Origin: JAYWIG01 sp043789035 | Lineage (GTDB): Bacteria > Pseudomonadota > Gammaproteobacteria > Burkholderiales > Burkholderiaceae_E | Direction of reading: 5' to 3' | Assembly: GCA_043789035.1 (NCBI GenBank) | Contig: JAYWIG010000056.1 | Location: 1-17,720, forward strand | DNA: 17,720 nucleotides | In this document: positions 1-7,787 of the stretch, in pieces | Layout of the letters: the number at the start of each line of letters is the position of its first letter | Position numbering within the stretch: the first letter of the stretch is position 1 | Notes under the pieces: generated by a model | Told to the model about the DNA's origin: nothing | What the model saw: only the letters and a program-made list of their open reading frames with translations | Databases searched by the model: none | Position numbers and translations under genes: made by a program

Positions 1-545
1 GCCATTTTACGAATGACATACAGCTTACGCTCAAGCGCATCAGTGACCATGATGTCGGCACCGCGACCCACGAAAATTTGGCGAATAATCGGTTCTTTAC
101 TACGCACTGTGGGTGACATTGGCATGTCTTTATCCACCGGCACGTCCCGCCAGCCAAGTATTTGCTGACCTTCAGCTTTCACCGCTCGCTCCAACTCTTG
201 CTCACAGGCTAAACGGGAAGCGTGTTCTTTCGGTAAAAACACCATGCCAACACCGTATTCACCGGCTGGAGGCAAGACCACGCCTTGTTTGGCCATTTCT
301 TCGCGGAAGAACTGATCCGGCATTTGAATCAAAATACCCGCACCATCGCCCATCAGAGGATCAGCACCGACAGCGCCCCGATGATCGAGATTACAGAGGA
401 TTTGTAGACCTTGCTCAACGATTTTGTGGCTCTTATGCCCCTTAATATGGGCCACAAAACCGACACCACATGCATCATGCTCATTGGCAGAGTCATAAAG
501 GCCGTGTTTAATCATGTCTTGCTTACGAAGGTCGAGAGCGTTCAT
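1..545 (-). CDS. gltB: Glutamate synthase [NADPH] large subunit, N-terminal part (cut by window edge)
   Basis: This is the start of the large subunit of glutamate synthase, which with GltD converts glutamine plus 2-oxoglutarate to two glutamates in the cytoplasm. Only the first 181 codons lie in the window; the family is usually about 1,500 residues, so most of the gene is beyond position 1. The visible part is the class II glutamine amidotransferase domain. HDACGVGF at residues 23-30 holds the conserved Cys26, which in this family becomes the N-terminal nucleophile after a short propeptide is removed. NLDHRGAVGADPLMGDGAG follows and is highly conserved. The start is the ATG at 545, with AAGGTG about 6 bases upstream; an in-frame ATG at codon 11 would also leave the propeptide short but intact. 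The gene follows dgt in the same direction after a 156-bp gap, so it may have its own promoter. Confidence 0.95.
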   Translation of the reverse strand, partial: MNALDLRKQDMIKHGLYDSANEHDACGVGFVAHIKGHKSHKIVEQGLQILCNLDHRGAVGADPLMGDGAGILIQMPDQFFREEMAKQGVVLPPAGEYGVGMVFLPKEHASRLACEQELERAVKAEGQQILGWRDVPVDKDMPMSPTVRSKEPIIRQIFVGRGADIMVTDALERKLYVIRKM

Positions 546-562
546 TCCGAGCACCTTGGAAA

Positions 563-591
563 ATTCAATACTAGTAAATTTTGAGTCACAA
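563..591 (-). promoter_or_regulatory. Weak sigma-70 promoter candidate for gltB
   Basis: On the minus strand, TTGTGA (586-591) and TTGAAT (563-568) are 17 bases apart. Each matches the -35 or -10 consensus at 4 of 6 positions. The predicted transcript would start around 556, inside or next to the ribosome binding site of gltB, leaving almost no leader. That makes the call doubtful; read-through from dgt or a promoter farther upstream is equally possible. Confidence 0.2.
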
Positions 592-627
592 TGCTGCTGC
601 GCAGCGACCCCCTTAATAGTCTATTAG

Positions 628-646
628 CAGTCCACTGCCAGTCCAC
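628..646. repeat. Direct repeat CAGTCCAC x2, 11-bp period
   Basis: The 8-mer CAGTCCAC occurs at 628-635 and again at 639-646, exactly 11 bp apart, which puts both copies on nearly the same face of the helix. It lies in the 156-bp gap between the end of dgt and the start of gltB, 83-101 bp upstream of the gltB ATG. A 10-bp palindrome, GCTGCGCAGC, sits closer to gltB at 596-605. The arrangement could be a regulator site for gltB, but no known operator is recognised. I see no strong terminator hairpin after dgt in this gap. Confidence 0.4.
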
Positions 647-701
647 CAAGGAGGGCATAAATTATCGCAGATTTACAACGACCTGTGATTTAAAGGACTT
701 T

Positions 702-1835
702 TTAGGCAGGGATTTCGCCAAGTCCAAGTTTTGCATATTCACGAAGCGCAAATCGATCGGTCATTCCTGCTATGTAGTCAGCTACTGCCCGCATGCCACG
801 CGCCTCGAAATTTTCGACATGATCTTCAGGCATTAGCCTAGGGTTCACTTGGTACATTTCAAAGAGGGTTGTAACAACCGTTTTCGCATGCGCCATCTTC
901 GAATTTACCGAGGGGTGTGAATAGAGCTCAGCCTTCAGGAATTTTTTAAGTTGCTGACTTGCAGCGGCGGTTGCATCCGTAAACGAGATCAAAGTTGGCG
1001 CTCGCTTCACATCATCCAAACTGGCGATTTTTGCGTCATATATCTTTGTTTTGGAACAAATCACCAAGTCAAGCACCAAGGTACTTATCATTCGGCGAAT
1101 AGTTTCATGAATGGCACGTTTCTGCGCCAGCCCTTTATGTTTGCGATGAACATCATTCCAATGGGCTGCAAACAAATCCACCGACTTGAGCTGTTCGATG
1201 GAAATTAGCCCGGAGCGCAGCCCATCGTCAATATCATGATTGTTATAGGCAATTTCATCAGCTAAATTGCAAACTTGCGCTTCTAATGATGGCTGAAGCT
1301 TTTGAATAAAGCGTTCACCAACTGAGCCAAGGCTACGGGCATTCGCAACTGAGCAATGCTTCAAAATACCCTCGCGTGTTTCGAAACATAAATTTAGCCC
1401 GTCGAACTCCGCATATCTCAGCTCAAGCTTGTCGACAACTCGAAGCGATTGCAAGTTATGCTCAAACCCGCCGTGCTCCCGCATCGCAGCATGAAGGGCA
1501 TCTTGGCCTGCATGCCCAAAAGGTGTGTGTCCCAAATCATGCGCCAACGAAATAGCCTCAACTAAGTCTTCATTTAACTGCAACGAACGCGCAATGCTGC
1601 GAGCTATTTGAGCTACTTCTAACGAGTGCGTTAAGCGGGTGCGGAACAAATCCCCTTCGTGATTGATAAACACTTGGGTCTTATACTCAAGTCGCCGAAA
1701 TGCATTGCTATGCACGATGCGATCTCTGTCCCGCTGAAAACCATCGCGCTGGTCCACGCTTCTGTAAGCGGGCTCGGATTCACCATGCAGGCGGCCTTTG
1801 CTGTGGGTGAAAGAGCTTGCGTAAGGCGCTAACAC
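702..1835 (-). CDS. dgt: dGTPase-like dNTP triphosphohydrolase (HD domain)
   Basis: This enzyme hydrolyses a deoxynucleoside triphosphate (classically dGTP) to the nucleoside and tripolyphosphate, a cytoplasmic activity that helps set dNTP pools. The HD metal site is intact: His70 in RLTHSLEV, His99-Asp100 in LAHDLGHTPFGHAG and Asp193 in LADEIAYNNHDIDDG. YRSVDQRDGFQRDRDRIVHS and AFRRLEYKTQVF near the N terminus are typical of the family. At 377 residues it matches the shorter, dGTPase-like group rather than the roughly 500-residue E. coli Dgt, so the true substrate preference is uncertain. Translation appears to start at a GTG (1833-1835) with AAGG about 11 bases upstream; no ATG fits the conserved N terminus. 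It begins 15 bp after aroB ends and is the last gene of the pilM-dgt block. Confidence 0.93.
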   Translation of the reverse strand: MLAPYASSFTHSKGRLHGESEPAYRSVDQRDGFQRDRDRIVHSNAFRRLEYKTQVFINHEGDLFRTRLTHSLEVAQIARSIARSLQLNEDLVEAISLAHDLGHTPFGHAGQDALHAAMREHGGFEHNLQSLRVVDKLELRYAEFDGLNLCFETREGILKHCSVANARSLGSVGERFIQKLQPSLEAQVCNLADEIAYNNHDIDDGLRSGLISIEQLKSVDLFAAHWNDVHRKHKGLAQKRAIHETIRRMISTLVLDLVICSKTKIYDAKIASLDDVKRAPTLISFTDATAAASQQLKKFLKAELYSHPSVNSKMAHAKTVVTTLFEMYQVNPRLMPEDHVENFEARGMRAVADYIAGMTDRFALREYAKLGLGEIPA

Positions 1836-1850
1836 TTTTGCGTTTACCTT

Positions 1851-2942
1851 TTAAATACAAGCCGCGAGTGTTTCGCGCAAAGGCTTATTATCGACAGAGG
1901 TAACCAAAGCTTTGCCTAGTCCATCAAGAAGAATGAACTTCGGAATACCGGCTTGCGCTTTTTTGTCCACACTCATTAACTCGATGTACTTGTCCGCAGC
2001 CCAAGCAGGGCCTTTTGTTGGCAGCCCAGCACTTGCAATAATGCTTTCAAGCAAATCTCTATCGGCTTTTTTTAGTAACCCTAAGCGGCACGAAAGATCG
2101 GCAGCCATCACCATACCGGCACCAACAGCTTCGCCGTGCAACCACTCACCATAGCCCATGCCCGATTCGATCGCATGCCCAAAGGTATGACCGAAGTTTA
2201 AAGTTGCACGCAAGCCAGCCTCGCGCTCGTCTTCAATTACCACACTAGCCTTAATTTCAACAGACCGCTTTACGGCATCAGTTAAAGCATGTTGATCGAA
2301 CCTTAAAAGCTTCTGCATATCTGAAGCCGTCGAATCTAGGTAAGCTTTATCAATAATTGCGCCGTGTTTAATCACTTCGGCCAGCCCTGCAGCAAGCTCT
2401 CTCACGGGTAAAGTCGCTAACGCTGAAGTATCTGCAAGCACAAGCTTTGGCTGATGAAAAGCGCCAATCATGTTTTTACCGGCGGGGTGATTGATACCAG
2501 TTTTACCACCAACGCTTGAATCAACTTGTGAAAGTAAAGTCGTGGGAATTTGTACAAATTCAACGCCGCGCTGATAGCTTGCCGCCGCAAAGCCTGCCAT
2601 ATCACCAACAACGCCACCGCCTAAGGCGATGATCAGACAACGTCGATCAAATCGATTCGCTAGCAGTCCATCGAAAATAAGATTTAAAGTTTCCCAAGTC
2701 TTGTACTTTTCACCATCGGGCAAAGTGATAGAAATTACTTTGCTGCATTCAGCCGCAATTCGTTGCTCAACCAGTTTGCCGTAAATGGTAGCAACCGTAA
2801 TGTTCGAAACAATTGCCACCTGGCGGCCTGCTATGAGCGGAAAAAGAACAGGTGCAGTCATGACACCCTGACCAATCAGAACTTGGTAGGGGTTGTTGGG
2901 CAATTCAATACGAACCGACGCAGCTGGCGCAGTATCAACCAT
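1851..2942 (-). CDS. aroB: 3-dehydroquinate synthase
   Basis: AroB catalyses the second step of the shikimate pathway, turning DAHP into 3-dehydroquinate with NAD+ and a divalent metal in the cytoplasm. The 363-residue length is normal. The NAD-binding glycine motif GGGVVGD is at residues 108-114, DGEKYKT at 76-82 and the substrate-binding block VDSSVGGKTGINHPAGKN at 140-157. The metal ligands are visible as Glu189 (LAEVIKHGA), His252 (NFGHTFGHAIE) and His269 (HGEAVGAGM). The start is ATG at 2942, six bases after the aroK stop, with only a weak purine-rich stretch (GGAATAAAGA) upstream, so translation may depend on coupling to aroK. aroK-aroB adjacency is widespread in Proteobacteria. All key residues are present. 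Confidence 0.97.
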   Translation of the reverse strand: MVDTAPAASVRIELPNNPYQVLIGQGVMTAPVLFPLIAGRQVAIVSNITVATIYGKLVEQRIAAECSKVISITLPDGEKYKTWETLNLIFDGLLANRFDRRCLIIALGGGVVGDMAGFAAASYQRGVEFVQIPTTLLSQVDSSVGGKTGINHPAGKNMIGAFHQPKLVLADTSALATLPVRELAAGLAEVIKHGAIIDKAYLDSTASDMQKLLRFDQHALTDAVKRSVEIKASVVIEDEREAGLRATLNFGHTFGHAIESGMGYGEWLHGEAVGAGMVMAADLSCRLGLLKKADRDLLESIIASAGLPTKGPAWAADKYIELMSVDKKAQAGIPKFILLDGLGKALVTSVDNKPLRETLAACI

Positions 2943-2948
2943 AGGTCT

Positions 2949-3464
2949 TTATTCCAAAGCCAAAGCAGTGATGATATCGCTCACTGCGCGCTCTGCACCC
3001 TGACGCCCCGTTTTAACAGTAAGATGGGCCGTTTCTAGATACAGCGGATGCCTAGCCTCTGCTAGCTGCGCAATTCTTGCCCTTGGGTTCGCTGTTTGAA
3101 GTAAGGGCCGCTCCCTATCGTTACGCAGTCGAATCCACAAATCGTTTACCTGTGCCTCCAAGTAAACACAACGGGAATGCTCATTTAAGCAAACGCGATT
3201 CGCCTCTGCCAACACCACACCACCACCAGTTGCCAGCACTCGGAATATTGGCTCGGCGAGCAGTTCAGCGATCAAGTCTGTTTCACGTTTACGAAAGCCA
3301 GCCTCACCCTCAAGCTCGAAAATGGTGGCGATCGGAACACCGCATCGAGCTTCAAGCTCTTTGTCGGCATCAATGAAGTCAATTCCCAAATGGGATGCAA
3401 GACGACGACCCACAGTCGACTTGCCAGACCCCATCATGCCGATTAGCGTGATGGGTTGTTGCAC
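2949..3464 (-). CDS. aroK: Shikimate kinase
   Basis: AroK phosphorylates shikimate at the 3-hydroxyl using ATP, the fifth step of aromatic amino-acid biosynthesis. At 171 residues it has the standard size. The Walker A loop GMMGSGKST covers residues 9-17, the shikimate and Mg-binding DAD is at 32-34, GGG at 80-82, the lid motif RERPLL around 117-122, and the adenine-side EARHPLY at 136-142. Translation seems to start at GTG (3462-3464), because the next ATG falls inside the P-loop. AGGTAG lies 7 bases upstream and overlaps the stop codon of the preceding Ig-domain gene, 7 bp away. The gene usually follows pilQ directly in this group; here another gene separates them. Confidence 0.96.
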   Translation of the reverse strand: MQQPITLIGMMGSGKSTVGRRLASHLGIDFIDADKELEARCGVPIATIFELEGEAGFRKRETDLIAELLAEPIFRVLATGGGVVLAEANRVCLNEHSRCVYLEAQVNDLWIRLRNDRERPLLQTANPRARIAQLAEARHPLYLETAHLTVKTGRQGAERAVSDIITALALE

Positions 3465-3471
3465 TATAAAA

Positions 3472-5535
3472 CTACCTACGGTTTTGACAGGGGCTCAAGG
3501 GTGCCCCCGGGATAGGGGTGGCTACGGGTGGTGTACCCACATTTTCAGTTGATTGGGAGATCACGATTCGTCCAAATGGGCCGTCAAAAGAACCAGGGAT
3601 ACTCGGCGGCGCAGCGGCTGTGGCATCACCGGCTTCCATCGGCAGCACGAAGCTCTCAGACACAGCACTTTCGGTACCCGAGACCTGTGCTTTCACGTCA
3701 ATCCGCACCTTTGTAAAGTTCGAGAAACTCTTCGCGTATACGACGTTAAAGTCTATAAATCCGTTTGCACCGGTAACCCGTCCGGCAGGTGAGACATCAG
3801 TCGTTGCAACGTTTCCAGGATCAAGCTTTCCGTTAGCATTTAAATCCTCGCCAGCTTGTAAGTTGCCATCGGCTGGCGAAGTGTCTTCTGATGGGCAATA
3901 GACAGGAAAAGCGCTAGTCGGGTTACCCTGGGGCGAGTCTTGCCCATTGCTATCAGTCTGGTAGGCGCCAATAGTCCAAACGCTTCCTGATTTAACCCAA
4001 CTGCCCTTGTAGTATCCAAGTGGCACAACCTGCACCGTCACTAGGGCACCAGAGATGGGCGAGCCTGACGAATCAACGACAACGGCGGTCCAAGGGAATT
4101 TGTAGCGCGTCAAGCCATCAATCTCAATCTTGTTGCCTGTTCCTAATCGAATCGACACTTGTCGGCTCGCCACCGTCAAACTCGCTTTGCTAGAGATAGA
4201 AGTGCCATTCACCTTCGCTTGCAGTACGACTTGGTCGGGTCCCGTCACATTCGGGCCAGCAATAAAAGCAACCGTTGCATTACCCGAACTGTCCGTAACA
4301 GCCGAGCTAGGTTGAATATTGCCATTGCTCGGATCAGCGTCTGCACTAAAGTTAACGACGACGCCTTTTACCGGATTTCCCGAAGCGTCTTTTACGTTTG
4401 CTAGCAGTTGACTCGAGTTACCGCTCGTACCAATAGCGTTAGCCGCTACTGTACCAGGCGAAGCCTGCACTTTAATGACTGCAGGTGTCGTCGAGATAAA
4501 AGCAATCGCAGCAGTAGTTACTATCGTACCTCCGGCGTCTGATACGGTTAGCGTGCTTGGGCCAGCATCAAGCGACGTCACCGTGAAACTCGCTCGACCG
4601 GCAACATCCGTAACGATGTTGGAGCCGCCCAAGGGCGTAGTAACTGTACCCCTAGTAGCATTAATTGATAGAGTTTTTCCTGAGACAGGAACGCCACTAT
4701 CCGTAATCAAAACACCAACATTTTTAACATTATTCACAATGACTTCCTCAGCCGGGATCACCCCAGTGAAGGACAACAAAGTAGATGCAACACTGACCTT
4801 CACCGCACCGCTGCTACCGGCAGCATCGGCACTAATAGTATCGACGCCGCTCTTGCTGATCGTCACCTTAAATGAGGCCTGTCCATTCGAGTTAGTTTTG
4901 ATGGTCGCAGGGGTCACAGTATTACCTGCGCTACTTTTTATTGCCACATCCACATTTGGTAAAGAAAGGCCTGACGAATCTTTAGCGACAACCGTAAAAT
5001 CGCCACTTCCCCCGAAAGGCAAAGACAGTGGACCGCTCAACGATACGGTGGTTCCAGCAACGGGTATGTCGATTGTGGACACATTTGTGCCGACCGTCGC
5101 CTTAATTGGAATAATCCTATTCGCTTTTGAAGTCGACGTCACCGTCGCGACTATCGACCCGTCAACCGACGTTTTAGTCAATACTTGCTGGATTACTGTA
5201 CCTGTATCAGTGGTAGTCAAATCTACCGTGGCATCGGCCAGAGCTCGGTTTCCCTCGTCTTTGACTAAAACGGTGATAGTGGCAGTTGTTTTTCCGTCAG
5301 AAGGCAAACTCGGCTGATTGGTCAACAACACGATTGATTTAGCTTTTAACGTTGCGGAGCCTCCAGATACCGTTGGCGCAACCACTGCGGCCGTAGTGGC
5401 ACCCGAAGCGGCACCTGCACCGCTGCCGCCACCACAACCGGCTAGTACCAAAGCGCCACAAACAAGAGGTACAAAAAGCAATGCGCGCGATGATTTAGCC
5501 ATGGCTAATAATAAAGTTTGAGTCGTTAATGTCAT
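3472..5535 (-). CDS. Outer-membrane lipoprotein with about five Ig-like (invasin/Big_1-type) modules, unknown function
   Basis: I do not recognise a named family. The 687-residue product begins with a lipoprotein signal: a basic stretch (AKSSR), a hydrophobic run and the lipobox LAGC with Cys34 followed by glycines, which predicts an outer-membrane lipoprotein. After a low-complexity Gly/Ala/Ser linker (35-60), five modules of about 90-110 residues follow, at roughly 65-160, 161-250, 251-347, 350-457 and 458-635. Each has a core like V-K-D-x-x-G-x-P and a later T-x-x-x-G-x-A-x-F, as in bacterial Ig-like group 1 folds. The last module carries an insertion with EDLNANGKLDPG (563-574), an EF-hand or dockerin-like calcium loop. 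Only two cysteines besides the lipid one are clear in the C-terminal third (547, 683). The ATG at 5535 overlaps the pilQ stop as ATGA, with GGCGG upstream; an ATG at 5502 would give a more compact signal peptide but has no ribosome site. The position suggests a pilus or secretin accessory, adhesin or surface spacer; this is inference. Confidence 0.8.
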   Translation of the reverse strand: MTLTTQTLLLAMAKSSRALLFVPLVCGALVLAGCGGGSGAGAASGATTAAVVAPTVSGGSATLKAKSIVLLTNQPSLPSDGKTTATITVLVKDEGNRALADATVDLTTTDTGTVIQQVLTKTSVDGSIVATVTSTSKANRIIPIKATVGTNVSTIDIPVAGTTVSLSGPLSLPFGGSGDFTVVAKDSSGLSLPNVDVAIKSSAGNTVTPATIKTNSNGQASFKVTISKSGVDTISADAAGSSGAVKVSVASTLLSFTGVIPAEEVIVNNVKNVGVLITDSGVPVSGKTLSINATRGTVTTPLGGSNIVTDVAGRASFTVTSLDAGPSTLTVSDAGGTIVTTAAIAFISTTPAVIKVQASPGTVAANAIGTSGNSSQLLANVKDASGNPVKGVVVNFSADADPSNGNIQPSSAVTDSSGNATVAFIAGPNVTGPDQVVLQAKVNGTSISSKASLTVASRQVSIRLGTGNKIEIDGLTRYKFPWTAVVVDSSGSPISGALVTVQVVPLGYYKGSWVKSGSVWTIGAYQTDSNGQDSPQGNPTSAFPVYCPSEDTSPADGNLQAGEDLNANGKLDPGNVATTDVSPAGRVTGANGFIDFNVVYAKSFSNFTKVRIDVKAQVSGTESAVSESFVLPMEAGDATAAAPPSIPGSFDGPFGRIVISQSTENVGTPPVATPIPGAPLSPCQNRR

Positions 5536-7787
5536 TTGTTCACCGCCAAGTTGTCAGTAACGATTTTTGGCGTCAAGAAGATGAGCAATTCATTTCTATC
5601 GGCAGTTTTCTGAGTGTTTTTAAAGGCATTGCCAATAATTGGCAGATCCCCCAAGAGCGGTACTTTATTGACGCGATTACGCTCAAATTGCTCATAAACA
5701 CCACCAATTACCACTGTGCCACCGTTCTCAACCAATACCTGCGTCTTAACAGACCTGGTATCGATCGCATAACCACCTGGGGTTAACTGGCCGATCTGGT
5801 CTCGATTTACCTGCACATCCATGATGATATTGCCATCGGGTGTAATCTGAGGCGTAACTTCTAACTTCAAGTTAGCTTTCCGAAAAACAATCGATGTAGC
5901 GCCGCTTGCCGTTGCTACTTGATAAGGCAGTTCAGTGCCTTGCTCGATCACTGCTTTTCCCTGATCTGAAGTTAACACCCTTGGGCTTGATACAATTTTG
6001 CCTCGTTGGTCGGCCTCAAGTGCCGATAGCTCAAGGTTGATAAACCGGCTTAAGCTGGAACCAAATAAACTGATGGCAAAAGTTCCAGGATTGGCACCAG
6101 AAATTCCGTTTGCTGGTAGATTAACAAAATTGGCATTATCCGCAGCTGTTGATCTTCCAAAGCCAAGCACGCTGACGCCGTTGTTAGTAATTGTCGAGCC
6201 ATTCTGACCTGACAAATCCCTCACGCCCGACAAGTTGCCCGAAATTGTCGAAAATCCACCCAAAGTGTTACGACCTGCGCCGTAAGTCGGAACATTGATT
6301 TGGCTAACGGTTCCCGTTGCTAAATCAGTCGTGGTTGTCGGCCTAGATATCGTAGATCGAAGGTCGTTGTAGCCCAACTTGACGCCCAAATTCCTAGAGA
6401 ACTTATCGTCTGCTTCAACCACCCGAGCTTCGATTAAAACTTGGCGCACCGGAATATCTATTTGTAAGATCATCTTCCGTACTTCATCTAAAACTGCCGG
6501 CACATCCTGCACAAACAATTTATTCGTTCGAATATCAGTCACGACGCTGCCGCGCTTAGATAGAAGTCTTTGGCCGCCGGGTTCTGTACCACCACCACCG
6601 GCCGATGTGTTGAGCATTTTGCCAATGATTTCAGCCTTCTGGTAATTCAAGGTGAAGGCTTCTGTTTTGAGAGGCTCTATGGCAACAATGGCTTGCTTAG
6701 ACTCCAACTCAAGCTTCTCTTTGATCGCCAGCTCTTCACGAGGCGCAATCAACAACACGTTGCCATTTTTGCGCATATCCAAGCCCTTTGATTGCATCAC
6801 AATATCAAGGGCTTGGTCCCAAGGAACATCTTTCAGGCGCAATGTTAGAGAACCAGCAACAGAGTCGCTAGTTATAATATTTAAGTTAGTGAAATCGGCA
6901 ATCACTTGCAAAAGTGCCCGCACATCAACGTTCTGAAAATTCAGCGATAGGCGATCACCACGATAGCCCTGCCGAGTACCCTGCACGAGCTTATTCGGAT
7001 CTTCCTTTATTGCCTTCACTTCAACTACAAACTGGTTGTCGCTCTGATAGGCATTGTGTTCCCACAAGCCCTGAGGCTCAATCACGATGCGCGCGTTGTC
7101 TCCCTGCTGAAAGGCTCTCACAAATTTCACCGCCGTGCCAAAATCGCCCACGTCCAATCGGCGGCGAAGATTATCTGGTAACTTGGAACGCAGAAAGTCG
7201 ACCACGACTTGATTACCTTGCTGGCGAATGTCGACAGCAACTTGCGGATCAGACAAATCGATAATGATTCTGCCTTCGCCGTCTTTGCCGCGCCTAAAGT
7301 CTATGTCTCTTAAAGCATGATCCGACTTAGCGTCTACTTTTGCGACGTTAAATACGGTTGGTTGAGGTGCCACTAGAGTATCGCCTGCACCTGAGGGGTC
7401 CATGGTGACAACAACCGCATTACCCTCAACAGCCGTACTGTACGTCATCGGCCTGCGAAGATTAAAAACGACACGAGAACGTTTACCCGATTGCGCTAAA
7501 GAAACATTTCGAACGTCTCCTTGGGCCATGTCAACAGTCGCTCGACCCATCTTATTCTCAGTTTCACCAAAGTCAAAAGCAACTCTCGGTGGATTACTAA
7601 CTGCAAATGAACCAGGCATTGCAGCCGGAGGAGATTTCAAGTTAATTCTTACAACAGTTGTTTGCCCTTGCTGGGAGCTTGTGATGGACTCAATCGAGTT
7701 TTCCTGCGCTGTGGCAAAGCTGGGCAAACATGCCATACAAAGCCAGAGCACATGGGCCCAAAGCCCTAAGCCTGATTGAAGTTTCAT
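5532..7787 (-). CDS. pilQ: Type IV pilus secretin PilQ
   Basis: PilQ forms the outer-membrane gated channel through which the type IV pilus leaves the cell. The chosen ATG at 7787 gives 751 residues; a GTG 45 bases upstream opens a longer frame but lies before a perfect AGGAG and would spoil the signal peptide. Residues 1-27 form a signal peptide (hydrophobic core, FATA cleavage region). Two AMIN domains (about 40-125 and 155-260), known to bind peptidoglycan, are followed by the secretin short domain (280-350, LSLNFQNVDVRALLQVIADF), an N1-type domain (370-445) and the secretin barrel (about 580-745), with KIVSSPRVLTSDQG and the hallmark VPLLGDLPIIGNAFKN. A Ser/Gly/Asn-rich stretch at 480-570 is a likely flexible loop. 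It overlaps pilP by ATGA at the start and the Ig lipoprotein gene by ATGA at the end. Confidence 0.97.
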   Translation of the reverse strand: MKLQSGLGLWAHVLWLCMACLPSFATAQENSIESITSSQQGQTTVVRINLKSPPAAMPGSFAVSNPPRVAFDFGETENKMGRATVDMAQGDVRNVSLAQSGKRSRVVFNLRRPMTYSTAVEGNAVVVTMDPSGAGDTLVAPQPTVFNVAKVDAKSDHALRDIDFRRGKDGEGRIIIDLSDPQVAVDIRQQGNQVVVDFLRSKLPDNLRRRLDVGDFGTAVKFVRAFQQGDNARIVIEPQGLWEHNAYQSDNQFVVEVKAIKEDPNKLVQGTRQGYRGDRLSLNFQNVDVRALLQVIADFTNLNIITSDSVAGSLTLRLKDVPWDQALDIVMQSKGLDMRKNGNVLLIAPREELAIKEKLELESKQAIVAIEPLKTEAFTLNYQKAEIIGKMLNTSAGGGGTEPGGQRLLSKRGSVVTDIRTNKLFVQDVPAVLDEVRKMILQIDIPVRQVLIEARVVEADDKFSRNLGVKLGYNDLRSTISRPTTTTDLATGTVSQINVPTYGAGRNTLGGFSTISGNLSGVRDLSGQNGSTITNNGVSVLGFGRSTAADNANFVNLPANGISGANPGTFAISLFGSSLSRFINLELSALEADQRGKIVSSPRVLTSDQGKAVIEQGTELPYQVATASGATSIVFRKANLKLEVTPQITPDGNIIMDVQVNRDQIGQLTPGGYAIDTRSVKTQVLVENGGTVVIGGVYEQFERNRVNKVPLLGDLPIIGNAFKNTQKTADRNELLIFLTPKIVTDNLAVNK

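Noticed and set aside
113..445. 110-codon plus-strand frame opposite gltB
   Set aside because: It is a shadow of the conserved glutamine amidotransferase domain on the minus strand, with no recognisable protein features.
4475..5317. A 280-codon open frame on the plus strand opposite the Ig lipoprotein gene
   Set aside because: It mirrors the repeated Val/Thr/Ser/Ala codons of the real gene, has no ribosome site or recognisable domain, and the minus-strand frame has a lipobox, repeated modules and operon context.
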